This document shows, in pieces, positions 1 to 9,900 of a DNA stretch of 25,085 bases. The stretch covers positions 1 to 25,085 of the forward strand of contig PBKH01000063.1 in assembly GCA_002721375.1 (NCBI GenBank), in the 5' to 3' direction. Source of the stretch: Verrucomicrobiales bacterium. GTDB taxonomy: Bacteria; Verrucomicrobiota; Verrucomicrobiia; Limisphaerales; UBA1096. Each line of letters begins with the position of its first letter. Positions within the stretch are counted from its first letter, which is position 1. Made by a program: the position numbers and the translations under genes. The notes beneath the pieces are model-generated. The model saw nothing but the letters and a program-made list of their open reading frames with translations. It was not told the origin of the DNA and made no database searches.

Positions 1-2
1 TG

Positions 3-134
3 GAAGACCTGAAACGAGTCACCATGGTTGGCAAAAAGCGGGTTCACCTCACCATCGGGTCCGCACTCGACATCTTCGGAGGCAGCGGGGTGCGCTACGA
101 GGACGCCGTTGCATTCAATCAGAATTCATATTAA
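3..134 (+). CDS. hisA: HisA-type ProFAR isomerase, C-terminal fragment (eukaryote-like HIS6 form)
   Basis: The reading frame is open from the left edge and ends at TAA 132-134, giving 43 residues of a C-terminus. It contains LTIGSALDIFGG followed by GVRYEDAVAFN. This resembles the end of phosphoribosylformimino-5-aminoimidazole carboxamide ribotide isomerase of the eukaryotic HIS6 type, whose last strand reads roughly GSSLDIFGG..V.YEDC..WN. The enzyme catalyses the Amadori rearrangement in the fourth step of histidine synthesis, in the cytoplasm, using a TIM barrel. Classical bacterial HisA proteins do not end this way, so the variant is notable. The start, the catalytic Asp residues and the gene context lie outside the window. 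The call rests on one short motif recognised from memory, hence moderate confidence. It runs convergently towards the mutarotase gene. Confidence 0.6.
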   Translation, partial: EDLKRVTMVGKKRVHLTIGSALDIFGGSGVRYEDAVAFNQNSY

Positions 135-235
135 GCAAAAAGATCATTCCCTCCAGCAGGTGAAAGCAACAAATCTATTTGACAAATAAGAACCCGATTT
201 ATCCACAAAACGTTTTTACTTAATTGAAGCACCTA
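135..235. other. Convergent intergenic gap, no convincing terminator
   Basis: About 100 AT-rich bases separate the stop codons of the hisA-like gene (+) and the mutarotase gene (-). Small inverted repeats exist, for example TATTT-gac-AAATA near 178-190 and an AAAACGTTTT palindrome near 207-216. None has a GC-rich stem followed by a T-run that I would call an intrinsic terminator. A TTGACA at about 180 has no -10 partner or gene after it. Confidence 0.4.
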
Positions 236-1372
236 TTAATTAGTACTGAATTTGTGAATGGTAGTCTGCTTGTACTTTTCTTTCGGACGAAGTACCGTAC
301 TTGGGAACTGCGGGTGGTTTATGGAGTCCGGATAATGCTGCGTTTCCAAGCAGAAAGCATTACGAAACTCATACTTCCATCCCCCCTTACCAATCTCGCT
401 GCCGTCCAGATAATTGCCGGAATAAAACTGTATACCTGGCTCGGTGGTGAAAATCTCTAGCACTCGTCCGGTTGAGCCCTCCTCAACGCGAGCCGCGAGA
501 CTAAGTTTTCCAAACTCAGCCTTGTTTAAGCAGTAGTTGTGATCGTACCCACCCGGTTCTCCAGTCAGTTTAGCTATTCTAGCACCAATTTTGGTCGGAC
601 TGATAAAACTCATTACGTCGTCAACCTTCAAGATTTCACCTGTCGGGATACCGGTCGCATCCACTGGAGTGTAATGGTCAGCGTTAAGGTGCAGCACATG
701 ATTTAAGATCGTGCCATTGCCGGCCAAATTCCAGTAGGCGTGATTTGTGAGATTCACCGGAGTTGCCTTATCGGTGGTAGCCAGATAATCGATCCTCAAC
801 TCATCATCATCGGTTAGAGTGTAGGTCACCTTCATCTTGAGTGCGCCGGGATACCCTTCATCGCCGTCCGGGCTCGTGTGGCTAAAAGCCACCGCCTTGC
901 CAGTCTTGCTTCGGACAACACGCGCGGACCAGACCTTCTTATCTATACCAATATTGCCACCGTGAAGATGGTTCGGATCATTATTCGTAGCCAGCGAGTA
1001 CTCCTTGCCATCAAGTGTGAACTTACCCTTTGCAATCCGGTTAGCCACACGGCCGGTTGTAACACCAAAATAGGAATGTCCGTCAAGATAGTCTGCCAAC
1101 TTTTCATGCCCAAGAACAATGTCACCAAGTTTGCCATTCTTATCCGGCACATGCATCTCGGTAAGCATCGCACCATAAGTGATTATCTTTGCCCGCAAAC
1201 CGTTCTTATTGGTTAGGATAAAGGCATCTACTTTTTGACCGTCCTGGGTTTTTCCAAATTCTTCTTTTTTCACTGAACCCTTGTTTTTTTTCTTTGCAGC
1301 GAAGATCGTTTGTTCACTTGCCGAATTGACCAGAAGGATCCCGGCCGTCACGCACACCATTATTCTTTTCAT
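236..1372 (-). CDS. galM: Exported aldose 1-epimerase (galactose mutarotase)
   Basis: The 378-residue protein interconverts alpha and beta anomers of aldoses such as galactose and glucose. Residues 1-25 form a signal peptide (MKR, hydrophobic core, Ala-rich end near TIFAA), so it probably acts in the periplasm. The mature part is the beta-sandwich mutarotase fold. GRVANRIAKGKF is at 107-118, NHLHGG at 134-139 and TNHAYWNLAG at 209-218, with catalytic acid His211. YDHNY is at 276-280, and ETQHYPDS at 343-350 carries the likely catalytic base Glu343. The C-terminus has the usual LRP..Y...T.(H)KF ending. Length is normal for the family once the leader is removed. The ATG start fits the signal peptide. 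It is transcribed in the same direction as the ribosomal block but is separated from it by a terminator and a candidate promoter, so it is likely a single-gene unit. Confidence 0.93.
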   Translation of the reverse strand: MKRIMVCVTAGILLVNSASEQTIFAAKKKNKGSVKKEEFGKTQDGQKVDAFILTNKNGLRAKIITYGAMLTEMHVPDKNGKLGDIVLGHEKLADYLDGHSYFGVTTGRVANRIAKGKFTLDGKEYSLATNNDPNHLHGGNIGIDKKVWSARVVRSKTGKAVAFSHTSPDGDEGYPGALKMKVTYTLTDDDELRIDYLATTDKATPVNLTNHAYWNLAGNGTILNHVLHLNADHYTPVDATGIPTGEILKVDDVMSFISPTKIGARIAKLTGEPGGYDHNYCLNKAEFGKLSLAARVEEGSTGRVLEIFTTEPGIQFYSGNYLDGSEIGKGGWKYEFRNAFCLETQHYPDSINHPQFPSTVLRPKEKYKQTTIHKFSTN

Positions 1373-1423
1373 ATTAAGAGTTGCTTTACTTCACCAAGCG
1401 CAGCCTGGTGTGGAATGGAGTTA

Positions 1424-1452
1424 GATCTACGTTCATGACCTATGAGTGTCAA
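1424..1452 (-). promoter_or_regulatory. Candidate sigma70-type promoter for galM
   Basis: Read on the minus strand, a perfect -35 box TTGACA (1447-1452) is followed by a 17-base spacer and TAGATC (1424-1429) as a -10 box matching 3 of 6 consensus bases. It lies just downstream of the rplW terminator and about 50 bases before the galM ATG, the right place for an independent promoter. The -35 and spacing are strong and the -10 is weak. Confidence 0.5.
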
Positions 1453-1489
1453 CCCCAATTCCAAACATGCCACAAGACAAGCGAGGCAC

Positions 1490-1524
1490 AAAAAAACGGC
1501 AGCCATTAATTCGGCTCCCGTTTT
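1490..1524 (-). terminator. Intrinsic terminator after rplW
   Basis: On the minus strand AAAACGGGAGCC and GGCTGCCGTTTT form a stem of 7 pairs, one G-G mismatch and 4 more pairs around the loop GAATTAAT, followed directly by a T-run (A-run 1490-1496 on the plus strand). It lies about 20 bases after the rplW stop. This is the end of the long ribosomal/RNA polymerase transcription unit. Confidence 0.85.
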
Positions 1525-1544
1525 CAAATCGTTTTTCCCTCCGA

Positions 1545-1862
1545 CTAGGTTAGAGTAATTTGATCACCGGGCTTTAGAGTAACTATGGCTTTCTTCCAGC
1601 GCGATGTACGGCCCTCGTGACGGGTACGCTTGCGACGCAGACGGCCGTTCACATTCATCGTGTTCACACGATCAACTTTTACCTTGAATAGAATTTCGAC
1701 AGCACGTCGAATGTCGTTCTTGTCGGCGCGAGTATCGGTGACAAGGTGTACTTGCTGGCGAGTTTCGCGCCCGAGACGCTCAGCAGCAGCGTCGTTGTAT
1801 TCCTGAACAGCCATGACCTTCTCGGTCAAGCGAACGGTTTTAATGACATCAAAAGGACTCAT
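1545..1862 (-). CDS. rplW: Large-subunit ribosomal protein L23
   Basis: The 105-residue protein is a basic alpha/beta protein of normal L23 length. It binds 23S rRNA domain III next to the peptide exit tunnel, where it docks trigger factor and SRP. Recognisable parts are the N-terminal VIKTVRLTEK (residues 6-15), the segment DKNDIRRAVEILFKVKVDRVNTMN that matches the L23 core helix and strand, and the basic loop GRLRRKRTRHEGRTSRWKKAIVTL preceding the last strand. It starts 6 bases after the rplD stop, as is usual in S10-type operons. It is the last gene of the block: a terminator follows instead of the usual rplB. Confidence 0.95.
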   Translation of the reverse strand: MSPFDVIKTVRLTEKVMAVQEYNDAAAERLGRETRQQVHLVTDTRADKNDIRRAVEILFKVKVDRVNTMNVNGRLRRKRTRHEGRTSRWKKAIVTLKPGDQITLT

Positions 1863-1868
1863 GATCGT

Positions 1869-2519
1869 TTACTGATTTAGACGCTGCTCAAACTTCTGGA
1901 AGGCGTCACGCGTAAATACTAGGACATCGGGCCAGAGGATATCATAGGTAGTTAGCGTATCGCTCGTAGTTGATCGGACACGCGAAATATTACGGGCGGA
2001 TAGTGCTATATTACTATCAGACTCAGCTGTAATTAGAATAGCACTCTTGTATAAGGCCTTGGTGGGTTTTTTGCCGTTTATGCCCAAAGCACTAAGCGTG
2101 CTGGCGAGTTGGGCAGTAGCCGGCTTTTCAAGGTTCAAACCATCTAGGATTATGACCTGACCATCCTTAACACGCTCTGTAATGGCCTTACGTAATGCAA
2201 GTCCACGAACCTTTTTATTTAGTTTCTTGATATAAACGCGAGGCTTCGGACCATGTGCCACACCACCTCCTCGCCAAATGGGATTGCGCTTGTATCCAAC
2301 GCGAGCCCGGCCGGTACCTTTTTGCCGCCAAGGCTTGGTACCGCTACCAGAGACTTGGGCCACGGTCTTGGTCGAAGCGTTGCCAGCTCTCTGGGCTGCG
2401 TTGTAAGCGACGACCGCCTCGTGAACAGCCTGTTGGCCCTTGCCATCGTCCACCGGCGTGAAACTGGCCTTCAATTCACCTTGGTCCGTGCCGCTGGTGT
2501 CCTTGATTGCTACCTTCAT
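1869..2519 (-). CDS. rplD: Large-subunit ribosomal protein L4
   Basis: L4 binds 23S rRNA and lines the exit tunnel; in some bacteria it also represses its own S10 operon. The protein shows the family core: VVAYNAAQRAGNASTK, the tunnel loop with PWRQKGTGRARVG and IWRGGG.AHGP, then RKAITERVKDGQVIILDG and the C-terminal VLVFTRDAFQKFEQRL. I place the start at ATG 2519 (MKVAIKDTSG, 216 residues), which matches the usual L4 N-terminus. A longer reading from a TTG at 2534 adds only five unconserved residues. The gap to the rplC stop is 20 bases. L4-mediated attenuation needs a leader that cannot be seen here, because rplD is deep inside the operon. Confidence 0.95.
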   Translation of the reverse strand: MKVAIKDTSGTDQGELKASFTPVDDGKGQQAVHEAVVAYNAAQRAGNASTKTVAQVSGSGTKPWRQKGTGRARVGYKRNPIWRGGGVAHGPKPRVYIKKLNKKVRGLALRKAITERVKDGQVIILDGLNLEKPATAQLASTLSALGINGKKPTKALYKSAILITAESDSNIALSARNISRVRSTTSDTLTTYDILWPDVLVFTRDAFQKFEQRLNQ

Positions 2520-2539
2520 CTTTAAATTTTCCAACGGTA

Positions 2540-3274
2540 TTATTTAGTTTTTTTCGGCTTCTTCTTTGCCTCACGAATAACAACGTAATCGCCGTTAGCA
2601 CCGGGGATGGCACCCTTCACGAGCAGTAGATTATCGTCCAAGTGCACCTGAACGATCTGCAAATTCTGCACCGTACGACTTGATTGGCCCATGTGGCCAG
2701 GCATCTGTTTTCCTTTAATTACGTAACCTGGAGTGGAGCCAGCTCCGATAGCACCCGGACGTCGGCGCCACCCGCCTGAACCATGAGAACCACGGCCGCC
2801 ACCAAAGTTCCAACGTTTGACAACCCCTTGAAAGCCACGGCCCTTGGTCTTGGCGATGACATCGACGTAATCTCCGGCTTCGAAAACATCAACCCCAATC
2901 GTATCTCCGGGGTTGACCTCGAGTGAAAAGTCTCTGAATTCCTTAATTTTTCTGATGGACGCAAGGCTCCTAGCCTCCCACGCCTTCCGGTTAGCCAATC
3001 GAGCTTTGCCCTTGACTATGCGCCCCGGCGAGCGTGACGTATAATCTTCCTCCGCTCCGTTATGCGCCTTGAGATGGCCGCGCTTGGCCAAGTTCAATCG
3101 CTGCTCTTTCTGCGAATCAAAGCCTAGCTGAACCGCCTCGTAACCGTCCCGATCGATAGTCTTACGCTGCAGCACCTGGTTGGGGCCAGCCCGAACAATG
3201 GTGACGCTTACGGATTTACCTTCCTCGGTATAAATCCGAGTCTGTCCCAGTTTCTTTCCCAATAATCCAACCAT
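2540..3274 (-). CDS. rplC: Large-subunit ribosomal protein L3
   Basis: The 244-residue protein is an early 23S rRNA-binding protein near the peptidyl-transferase centre and the factor-binding site. The N-terminus MVGLLGKKLGQTRIYTEEG is the typical L3 opening. The conserved extended loop appears as TKGRGFQGVVKRWNFGGGRGSHGS followed by GSTPGYVIKGKQMPGHMG, with the Gln that is N5-methylated by PrmB in Enterobacteria. The C-terminus ends in a Lys/Pro-rich tail (KKKPKKTK). It is longer than the roughly 210-residue enterobacterial protein, mainly through the central RIVKGKARLANRKAWEARS segment and the tail. It starts 5 bases after the rpsJ stop, with GGCGG close to the ATG. Confidence 0.96.
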   Translation of the reverse strand: MVGLLGKKLGQTRIYTEEGKSVSVTIVRAGPNQVLQRKTIDRDGYEAVQLGFDSQKEQRLNLAKRGHLKAHNGAEEDYTSRSPGRIVKGKARLANRKAWEARSLASIRKIKEFRDFSLEVNPGDTIGVDVFEAGDYVDVIAKTKGRGFQGVVKRWNFGGGRGSHGSGGWRRRPGAIGAGSTPGYVIKGKQMPGHMGQSSRTVQNLQIVQVHLDDNLLLVKGAIPGANGDYVVIREAKKKPKKTK

Positions 3275-3279
3275 ACCGC

Positions 3280-3588
3280 CTATATCTTGATTGTAATGTC
3301 GACACCTGCAGGGAGGTTCAACTTTTTTAACTCATCCACGGTCTTGGCCGTAGGCTCCATAATATCGATCAACCTCTTATGCGTTCGCTGTTCGAAAGTT
3401 TCGTGGGCCTTCTTGTCAACGTGAGGGGAACGGCCCACGGTAAATCGCTCAATGCGGGTCGGCAACGGAATGGGTCCGGCCACCTGTGCACCTGTGCGCT
3501 TTACAGTCTCAATAATATCGCCTGCCGACTGGTCGATCACCCGATGATCGTAAGCCTTGAGGCGAATTCTTATGCGATTTTTTTGCAT
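3280..3588 (-). CDS. rpsJ: Small-subunit ribosomal protein S10 (NusE)
   Basis: The 102-residue protein is a full-length S10. It sits in the 30S head and, as NusE, joins NusB and NusG in antitermination complexes. It shows the family signatures [16 protein letters not shown] at residues 6-21, [39 protein letters not shown] in the middle, and the ending [11 protein letters not shown]. It normally opens the S10 operon. Here it follows fusA with only a 12-base gap, so it belongs to the same transcript, and the tuf gene often found between fusA and rpsJ is absent. No Shine-Dalgarno sequence is visible before the ATG. Confidence 0.97.
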   Translation of the reverse strand: MQKNRIRIRLKAYDHRVIDQSAGDIIETVKRTGAQVAGPIPLPTRIERFTVGRSPHVDKKAHETFEQRTHKRLIDIMEPTAKTVDELKKLNLPAGVDITIKI

Positions 3589-3600
3589 GACTACTGTAAA

Positions 3601-5781
3601 CTAAGTTCTTGCCGGTTTCTTGCTGCTGCCGCTGATGATCTCTTCGGCAATGCTAGCTGGCACCGCTTCAAAGCTAAAAGGCTCCATTGAATAAGAAGCC
3701 CGGCCTCGGGATAGGGAACGGACTGCTGTGGCATAGCCAAACATCTCGGCCAATGGCACCTCGGAGGTGACAGTACAAATTTGCTTGGCATCAGTTTCCA
3801 TACCGAGAATCTTACCCCGTCGACGGTTAAGGTCTCCCATAACGTCCCCCTGAGATTCCTCTGGCGTAACAACCTCGACCTTCATGACCGGTTCAAGCAG
3901 CATCAGTTTGGCCTTTTTGCAGGCCTCCTTGAGAGCAAATATACCAGCCATCTTGAACGCCAATTCGTTCGAGTCAACCTCGTGGTAGGACCCATCAATC
4001 ACCTGAACTTTAATATCAACCATCGGGTAACCAGCCAACACGCCACCTGCGATGGCTTCACGTATGCCGGCATTTACAGCCGAATGGTACTCTTTCGGGA
4101 TGACTCCACCAACGATCTTGTTCTCGATCTCGATACCCTTACCGCGCTCATTGGGCTCGATGTTGATGATTGCGTGCCCGTACTGACCGCGCCCGCCAGA
4201 TTGGCGAACGAACTTGCCTTCGCCTTCAGCAGAAGCAGTAATAGCTTCACGGTAGGAAATCTGTGGAGCGCCAACCGTGGCCTCCACCTTGAACTCACGC
4301 ATCAACCGATCTCGAATAATGTCTAGATGCAGTTCACCCATTCCAGCAATTATTAGCTGGCCCGTCTCTTCGTTAGTAAAAACACGAAATGTTGGATCCT
4401 CCTCGGACAAGCGTTGAAGCGCCTCGGACATCTTGTCGCGGTCACCGCTGGAATTGGGTTCCACTGCCATCGAGATAACTGGCTCAGGAAAAGTCGGCGG
4501 CTCGAGCATAACGTCCATTGACTTATCACAGAGCGTATCGCCGGTTGTAACATTACGTAGGCCAACAATCGCAGCAATGTCACCGGAATACACAGCATCC
4601 ACATCGGTACGCTTGTCAGCCTGAAGCATGATCAGTCGACTGACCCGGTCACGCTTGCGAGTGCGCGTGTTGTATATCGTATCACCCTTTCTGAGTTGGC
4701 CTGAGTAGACGCGAATAAACACAAGCTTGCCAACGAAAGGATCGGTCCAAAGCTTGAAGGCCAATGAACAGAAAGATCCATTATCATCCGGTTCAACAAC
4801 AACCTCGGCGGCTTCATCATCTGTCTCGACCGCCACGGCAGCGGGCACCTCAACTGGCGACGGCAGATAATCAACCACCGCATCCATGAGTGGCTGTACA
4901 CCTTTGTTCTTGAATGCGGAACCACCCAGCACAGGTACAAATTTCAAATCGCAGGTCAAACGGTGAATCGCCCGCTTTAGAGAATCCGGAGTGATTTCCT
5001 TGTCCTCAAGCACCATGTCGGCAATCTCATCATCGAGATTAGAGACAGCGTCTATCAATTGCTCCAAAGCCATAGCGGCATCGCTCTTAAGATCCTCCGG
5101 GATGTCGTTGATATCGTACTTAACACCGGTCTCGTCGCTAGCATCGTAAATAAGAGCCTTCTGGTTCACGACGTCAATGACACCCGATAGCTTGTCCTCA
5201 GCGCCGATAGGGATGCCAACCGGATGAGCCTCGGCTCCAAGTTTTGTGCGCAGATCACTCAGAGCTTTACTAAAGTCAGCCCCAGTACGATCCATTTTGT
5301 TGATGAATGCTATTCTTGGAACTTTGTACTTAGTCGCCTGACGCCATACAGTCTCTGACTGTGGTTGCACACCGGCCACACCACAAAAAACTGCTACAGC
5401 CCCGTCGAGCACTCGCATAGATCTCTCAACCTCAGCAGTAAAATCAACGTGACCTGGCGTATCGATGATGTTGATCCGGTGGTCAATTCCGCTAAATAGC
5501 TTGATCAAACCCTCGTCCTGCTGTTTCCAGAAACATGTGGTTGCTGCGGAGGTAATGGTTATTCCGCGCTCGCGCTCCTGCTCCATCCAGTCCGTAACCG
5601 TGTTCCCGTCATGAACTTCACCAATTTTATGCATGAATCCAGTGTAAAACAGGATGCGCTCCGTGGTGGTGGTCTTGCCGGCATCTATATGTGCAGCGAT
5701 CCCTATATTGCGAGTTCGCTCAAGCGAATACTCCCTATCAGGCGAGTTAATGTTCTTGTTCTGTTCCAATCTGACTATCAT
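3601..5781 (-). CDS. fusA: Translation elongation factor G
   Basis: The 726-residue GTPase drives tRNA-mRNA translocation and, with RRF, ribosome recycling. The G domain has the P-loop AHIDAGKT (residues 30-37), switch I RGITI (72-76), DTPGH (107-111) and NKMD (161-164). Domain II includes [13 protein letters not shown]. Domains III-V include [10 protein letters not shown] and, in domain [14 protein letters not shown]. Domain V contains NRRRGKI and the ending [22 protein letters not shown]. The N-terminus runs about 17 residues before [11 protein letters not shown], slightly longer than the common form; no internal start fits better. The ATG at 5781 has no Shine-Dalgarno, only A/T-rich leader. 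It lies between rpsG and rpsJ, the usual str-operon position. Confidence 0.97.
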   Translation of the reverse strand: MIVRLEQNKNINSPDREYSLERTRNIGIAAHIDAGKTTTTERILFYTGFMHKIGEVHDGNTVTDWMEQERERGITITSAATTCFWKQQDEGLIKLFSGIDHRINIIDTPGHVDFTAEVERSMRVLDGAVAVFCGVAGVQPQSETVWRQATKYKVPRIAFINKMDRTGADFSKALSDLRTKLGAEAHPVGIPIGAEDKLSGVIDVVNQKALIYDASDETGVKYDINDIPEDLKSDAAMALEQLIDAVSNLDDEIADMVLEDKEITPDSLKRAIHRLTCDLKFVPVLGGSAFKNKGVQPLMDAVVDYLPSPVEVPAAVAVETDDEAAEVVVEPDDNGSFCSLAFKLWTDPFVGKLVFIRVYSGQLRKGDTIYNTRTRKRDRVSRLIMLQADKRTDVDAVYSGDIAAIVGLRNVTTGDTLCDKSMDVMLEPPTFPEPVISMAVEPNSSGDRDKMSEALQRLSEEDPTFRVFTNEETGQLIIAGMGELHLDIIRDRLMREFKVEATVGAPQISYREAITASAEGEGKFVRQSGGRGQYGHAIINIEPNERGKGIEIENKIVGGVIPKEYHSAVNAGIREAIAGGVLAGYPMVDIKVQVIDGSYHEVDSNELAFKMAGIFALKEACKKAKLMLLEPVMKVEVVTPEESQGDVMGDLNRRRGKILGMETDAKQICTVTSEVPLAEMFGYATAVRSLSRGRASYSMEPFSFEAVPASIAEEIISGSSKKPART

Positions 5782-5874
5782 TTAATTTGTTATAAAAAAA
5801 TCCAGCAAAAACTAATTAAAAACCAAGCTATTTCAGAGAGCGTCTCATCCGTGCATAAAACACAGGACGCCACA

Positions 5875-5897
5875 GCTTGCCAAGTGCTTGGCCAAGC
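5875..5897 (-). other. Intercistronic hairpin between rpsG and fusA
   Basis: The 131-base rpsG-fusA gap contains GCTTG-CCAA-gtgc-TTGG-c-CAAGC, a nine-pair stem with one bulged base and a four-base loop, and it includes a 12-base palindrome GCTTGGCCAAGC. No T-run follows on the minus strand, so it is not an intrinsic terminator. It could modulate fusA translation or mRNA decay; that role is inference. Confidence 0.3.
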
Positions 5898-5912
5898 CGT
5901 CTTATTTCATAT

Positions 5913-6392
<480 letters not shown>

Positions 6393-6414
6393 TTATCGAT
6401 CCCCTTTCTTTAAA

Positions 6415-6798
6415 TTATTTCTTTGCCGCCTTCGGCCGTTTAACTCCATACTTGGAACGGCTGCGGCGACGTTTCTCAACCCCCGTGGCATCCAAAGCAC
6501 CTCGTACAATGTGATAACGCACACCGGGTAAATCCTTCACACGTCCACCCCGGATCAAAACAATTGAATGCTCCTGCAGGGAATGGCCCTCATCCGGTAT
6601 GTATGCGATAACCTCATAACCGTTAGTTAGTCGCACCTTGGCTACCTTACGCATGGCCGAGTTTGGTTTCTTCGGCGTCCTAGTGTATACCTGCAAGCAC
6701 ACCCCTCGTTTGAACGGACAATTCTCCAGCGCAGGAGAGGTGCTTTTGGCCTTCACCTTCATCCGGCCTTTTCGGACCAATTGATTAATAGTAGGCAT
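6415..6798 (-). CDS. rpsL: Small-subunit ribosomal protein S12
   Basis: The 127-residue protein lies at the decoding centre and controls accuracy. It begins [12 protein letters not shown] and contains [22 protein letters not shown] and [26 protein letters not shown], ending [14 protein letters not shown]. Lys43 (in TPKKPNSA) and Lys88 (in GGRVKDLPG), where streptomycin-resistance substitutions fall, are the sensitive wild-type residues. Length and ends are standard. It opens the str part of the block, 131 bases after the rpoC stop and 28 bases before rpsG. The leader before the ATG is A/T-rich with no Shine-Dalgarno. Confidence 0.97.
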   Translation of the reverse strand: MPTINQLVRKGRMKVKAKSTSPALENCPFKRGVCLQVYTRTPKKPNSAMRKVAKVRLTNGYEVIAYIPDEGHSLQEHSIVLIRGGRVKDLPGVRYHIVRGALDATGVEKRRRSRSKYGVKRPKAAKK

Positions 6799-6921
6799 TA
6801 AAAAACTATGGAATGTGGGCTTTTAAACACCCATCCCGCTCAAAGGGCAGCGGAGACTAACAAAATCAAATCCTGATGCAACAGCTTTTTTGAACATTTT
6901 TAACTATTATGTGTCGCGCTT
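6799..6921 (-). other. rpoC-rpsL intergenic spacer
   Basis: This spacer holds no open frame of note. On the minus strand it has a weak five-pair hairpin (CCGCT/AGCGG, near 6837-6855) and A/T-rich sequence leading to the rpsL ATG. I looked for a strong sigma70 promoter to start a separate str transcript and found only poor matches, so cotranscription with rpoC seems likely. Confidence 0.3.
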
Positions 6922-6946
6922 ATCCATTACTATCCAAGTAATGGAT
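6922..6946 (-). repeat. Perfect 9-bp inverted repeat spanning the rpoC stop codon
   Basis: ATCCATTAC (6922-6930) and GTAATGGAT (6938-6946) are perfect inverted copies separated by seven bases. The rpoC stop codon TAG (6930-6932) straddles the edge of one arm. No T-run follows, so it is not a Rho-independent terminator. It may be an mRNA-stabilising or processing stem. Confidence 0.45.
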
Positions 6947-9900
6947 TTTCCAAAATAGGATCCTCAATCAAATCATCCTCGCCCTCAACCTCGGGAACTT
7001 CTTCAACAACGGGCTTCAAACGAACATTACGATGCAGATCCGCACCGGTCCCCGCCGGTACAATGTGCCCCATGATGACATTTTCCTTGAAGCCCTCAAG
7101 CTTGTCCACCTTGCCGAGTGTGGCCGCATCCGTAAGCACACGAGTCGTGTCTTGGAACGAGGCAGCGCTAAGAAAACTCTCCGTTTCAATCGACGCTTTA
7201 GTGATACCTAACAACACGGGTTGACCTTCTGCAGGTTGGCCTCCCATTTTTTCAATCTGTTCGTTCTCAGCTTCGAAATTGAGTTTTTCTACTTGCTCTC
7301 CCCATAGAAAAGTAGTGTCTCCTGGTTCAGTTATGCGAACCTTTCGTAGCATCTGCCTCGAGATGATCTCAATGTGCTTGTCATTAATCGTCACACCCTG
7401 AAGGCGGTACACCTCCTGTACCTCGTTGACCAGATGATCCTGAAGCGCCTGCGGTCCGCAAACTTCCAAAATTTCATGTGGATCTACGGGTCCCTCAGTT
7501 AGCTGTTGACCCTTTTTAACAATATCCCCCTTGAAAACGATGACATGCTTACCGATCGGGATGAGGTGCTCCTCTTCTTCATCGGATTCAACATCCCGAA
7601 TGATAATCGATCGCTTGCCACGAACTGTAGCTCCAAAATCCACAACACCATCAATCCGAGAAATCTCGGATCCGTCCTTTGGTTTGCGCGCCTCAAAAAG
7701 TTCCGCAACCCGTGGAAGACCGCCGGTTATATCGCGGGTCTTGGCAGCCTGTCGTGGGGTCTTGGCAATCAGGCTGCCAGCCACGATAGTGTCGCCCTCC
7801 TCGACAACGATATGAGCACCGGATGGAATCGGGTAATTGGCAATGATCTCTCCATTCTTGTTCTCAACCATCACCTGAGGGTGCAAATCCTCCTTGTAAT
7901 CAATAACCACCAATGACTTTTGGCCAGTGGCTTCGTCGTCCTCATGCTTGATGGTTACCCCATCGATGATGTCGTGAAACTTAATTTGACCTGGTTTCTC
8001 AGTGATGATGGGCGCGTTATAGGGATCCCACTGGACGAACACCTGCCCCTTCTTCACCTTGTCGCCTTCTTGAACACTTATCACCGCCCCAATAACCACA
8101 TTATAGCTTTCTAGTTCTACGCCATCCTTCTCATCCACGATCTGAATCATCCCGTTTTTGTTCAGGACAATGCTGTTTTGATCTTCCAATTCAACCCTAC
8201 GAATGTCCTTGAACTGCACAACACCATCGTTGCGAGCCTCGATTTGTGGCTGTTTAAACACGGATGAAGCGGTTCCACCAATGTGAAAGGTCCGCATCGT
8301 TAGCTGAGTGCCGGGCTCGCCGATAGATTGGGCTGCGATAATCCCGACCGCTTCACCCAGTTCCGCCATGACACCAGTTCCAAGATTGATTCCGTAGCAT
8401 TTCTGACAGACACCCCGTTTAGCTTCACATGTCAACACAGAACGGAGTTTGACCCGATCGACACCGGCATCGTCGATCGTCTTTGCATGAACCTCGTCGA
8501 TGACCTGCCCTGACTCACATAAATATTCATCTGGATTTACAGGGTTGATGATGTCCTCCGCAGCCGTCCTGCCCACTAAACGATCTTTTAGTTGAACAAC
8601 CTCGTCCTCACCCTCGTAGATGGCTTGGCGCCAAATACCGTTGGTCGTGCCACAGTCTAGTTCTCTGATGACAATGTCCTGCGACACATCCACGAGTTTC
8701 CTAGTGAGATAGCCAGAATCGGCTGTCTTAAGCGCGGTATCGGCCAAGCCTTTTCGGGCGCCATGCGTCGAGATAAAATAGTCCAGAACGGTCAACCCCT
8801 CTCGGAAATTGGCCAAAATAGGTTTTTCGATGATGTCCCCCGAAGGCTTGGCCATAAGCCCACGCAGTCCGGACAACTGTCGAACCTGCTGGCGATTCCC
8901 TCGGGCGCCAGAATCGACCATCAACCAAACCGGATTGAACTCATCGCTTCCATGATTATCACCCAAAACCTGCAACATCACGTCTGCGATCTGATCGGTA
9001 CAGTGGGTCCAGATATCCACAATCTTGTTGTACCTCTCCCCGGGCGTGATAACCCCGCGACGATACTGCTTGTCAACATCAACAATCTGCTTCTCGGCCT
9101 TCTCGATTTCCTTGGCCTTTTCCTTAGGGATGATCATGTCATGCATTCCCATGGAGATGCCAGACTTAGTAGCCGCAGCAAAACCTAAATTCTTAAGATC
9201 ATCCAGCACTCGGACTGTTTCGGTCTGGCCGCAAAAGCGATAGCAGTTCCAGATAATATCTCCCAATGCGCCCTTGTTGACAATAATGTTTGGAAACCCT
9301 ATCACCTCAGGCCAAATCTCGCTAAACACCACCCTTCCTACCGTAGTTTCGATTATACGGCTCTCCGAATTACCGTATGGGGTGTCCTTTCCGAGGTCGG
9401 GATTCGCCAAACGTACCACGTCGTGAATCTTCAACTCACCATCATGGTATGCAAAAAGCACTTCCTCCTTAGAACCAAACAAGCGCACATGTTTCTGCTT
9501 TTTGCGCACCACATCGCGCGGCTTGGCCGTGATGTAATAACACCCTAGCGCAATGTCCTGAGACGGAGTGATGATCGGCTTGCCGCTTGATGGCGAAAAG
9601 ATGTTGTTTGTCGCCATCATAAGATGGCGGGCCTCAAGTTGCGCCTCAACCGACAACGGAACATGCACCGCCATCTGATCACCGTCAAAGTCAGCGTTGT
9701 AGGCGCTGCACGTCAGCGGATGCAATCGAATAGCCTCTCCCTCAATAAGGGTCGGTTCAAATGCCTGAATCGAGAGCCGGTGCAGAGTCGGAGCACGGTT
9801 CAACAGGATCGGATGTTCCTTGGTAACTTCCTCGAGGACATCCCATACCTCCGGCGTTTTACGTTCAATCAATTTCTTTGCGGAGCGAACTGTGTGCACA

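Noticed and set aside
2520..2534. TTG 2534 as the rplD start
   Set aside because: It adds MENLK, which is not conserved; ATG 2519 gives the usual L4 N-terminus.
3781..4326. A 181-codon plus-strand open frame
   Set aside because: It lies wholly antisense to fusA, shows no recognisable domain and is explained by codon bias on the coding strand.
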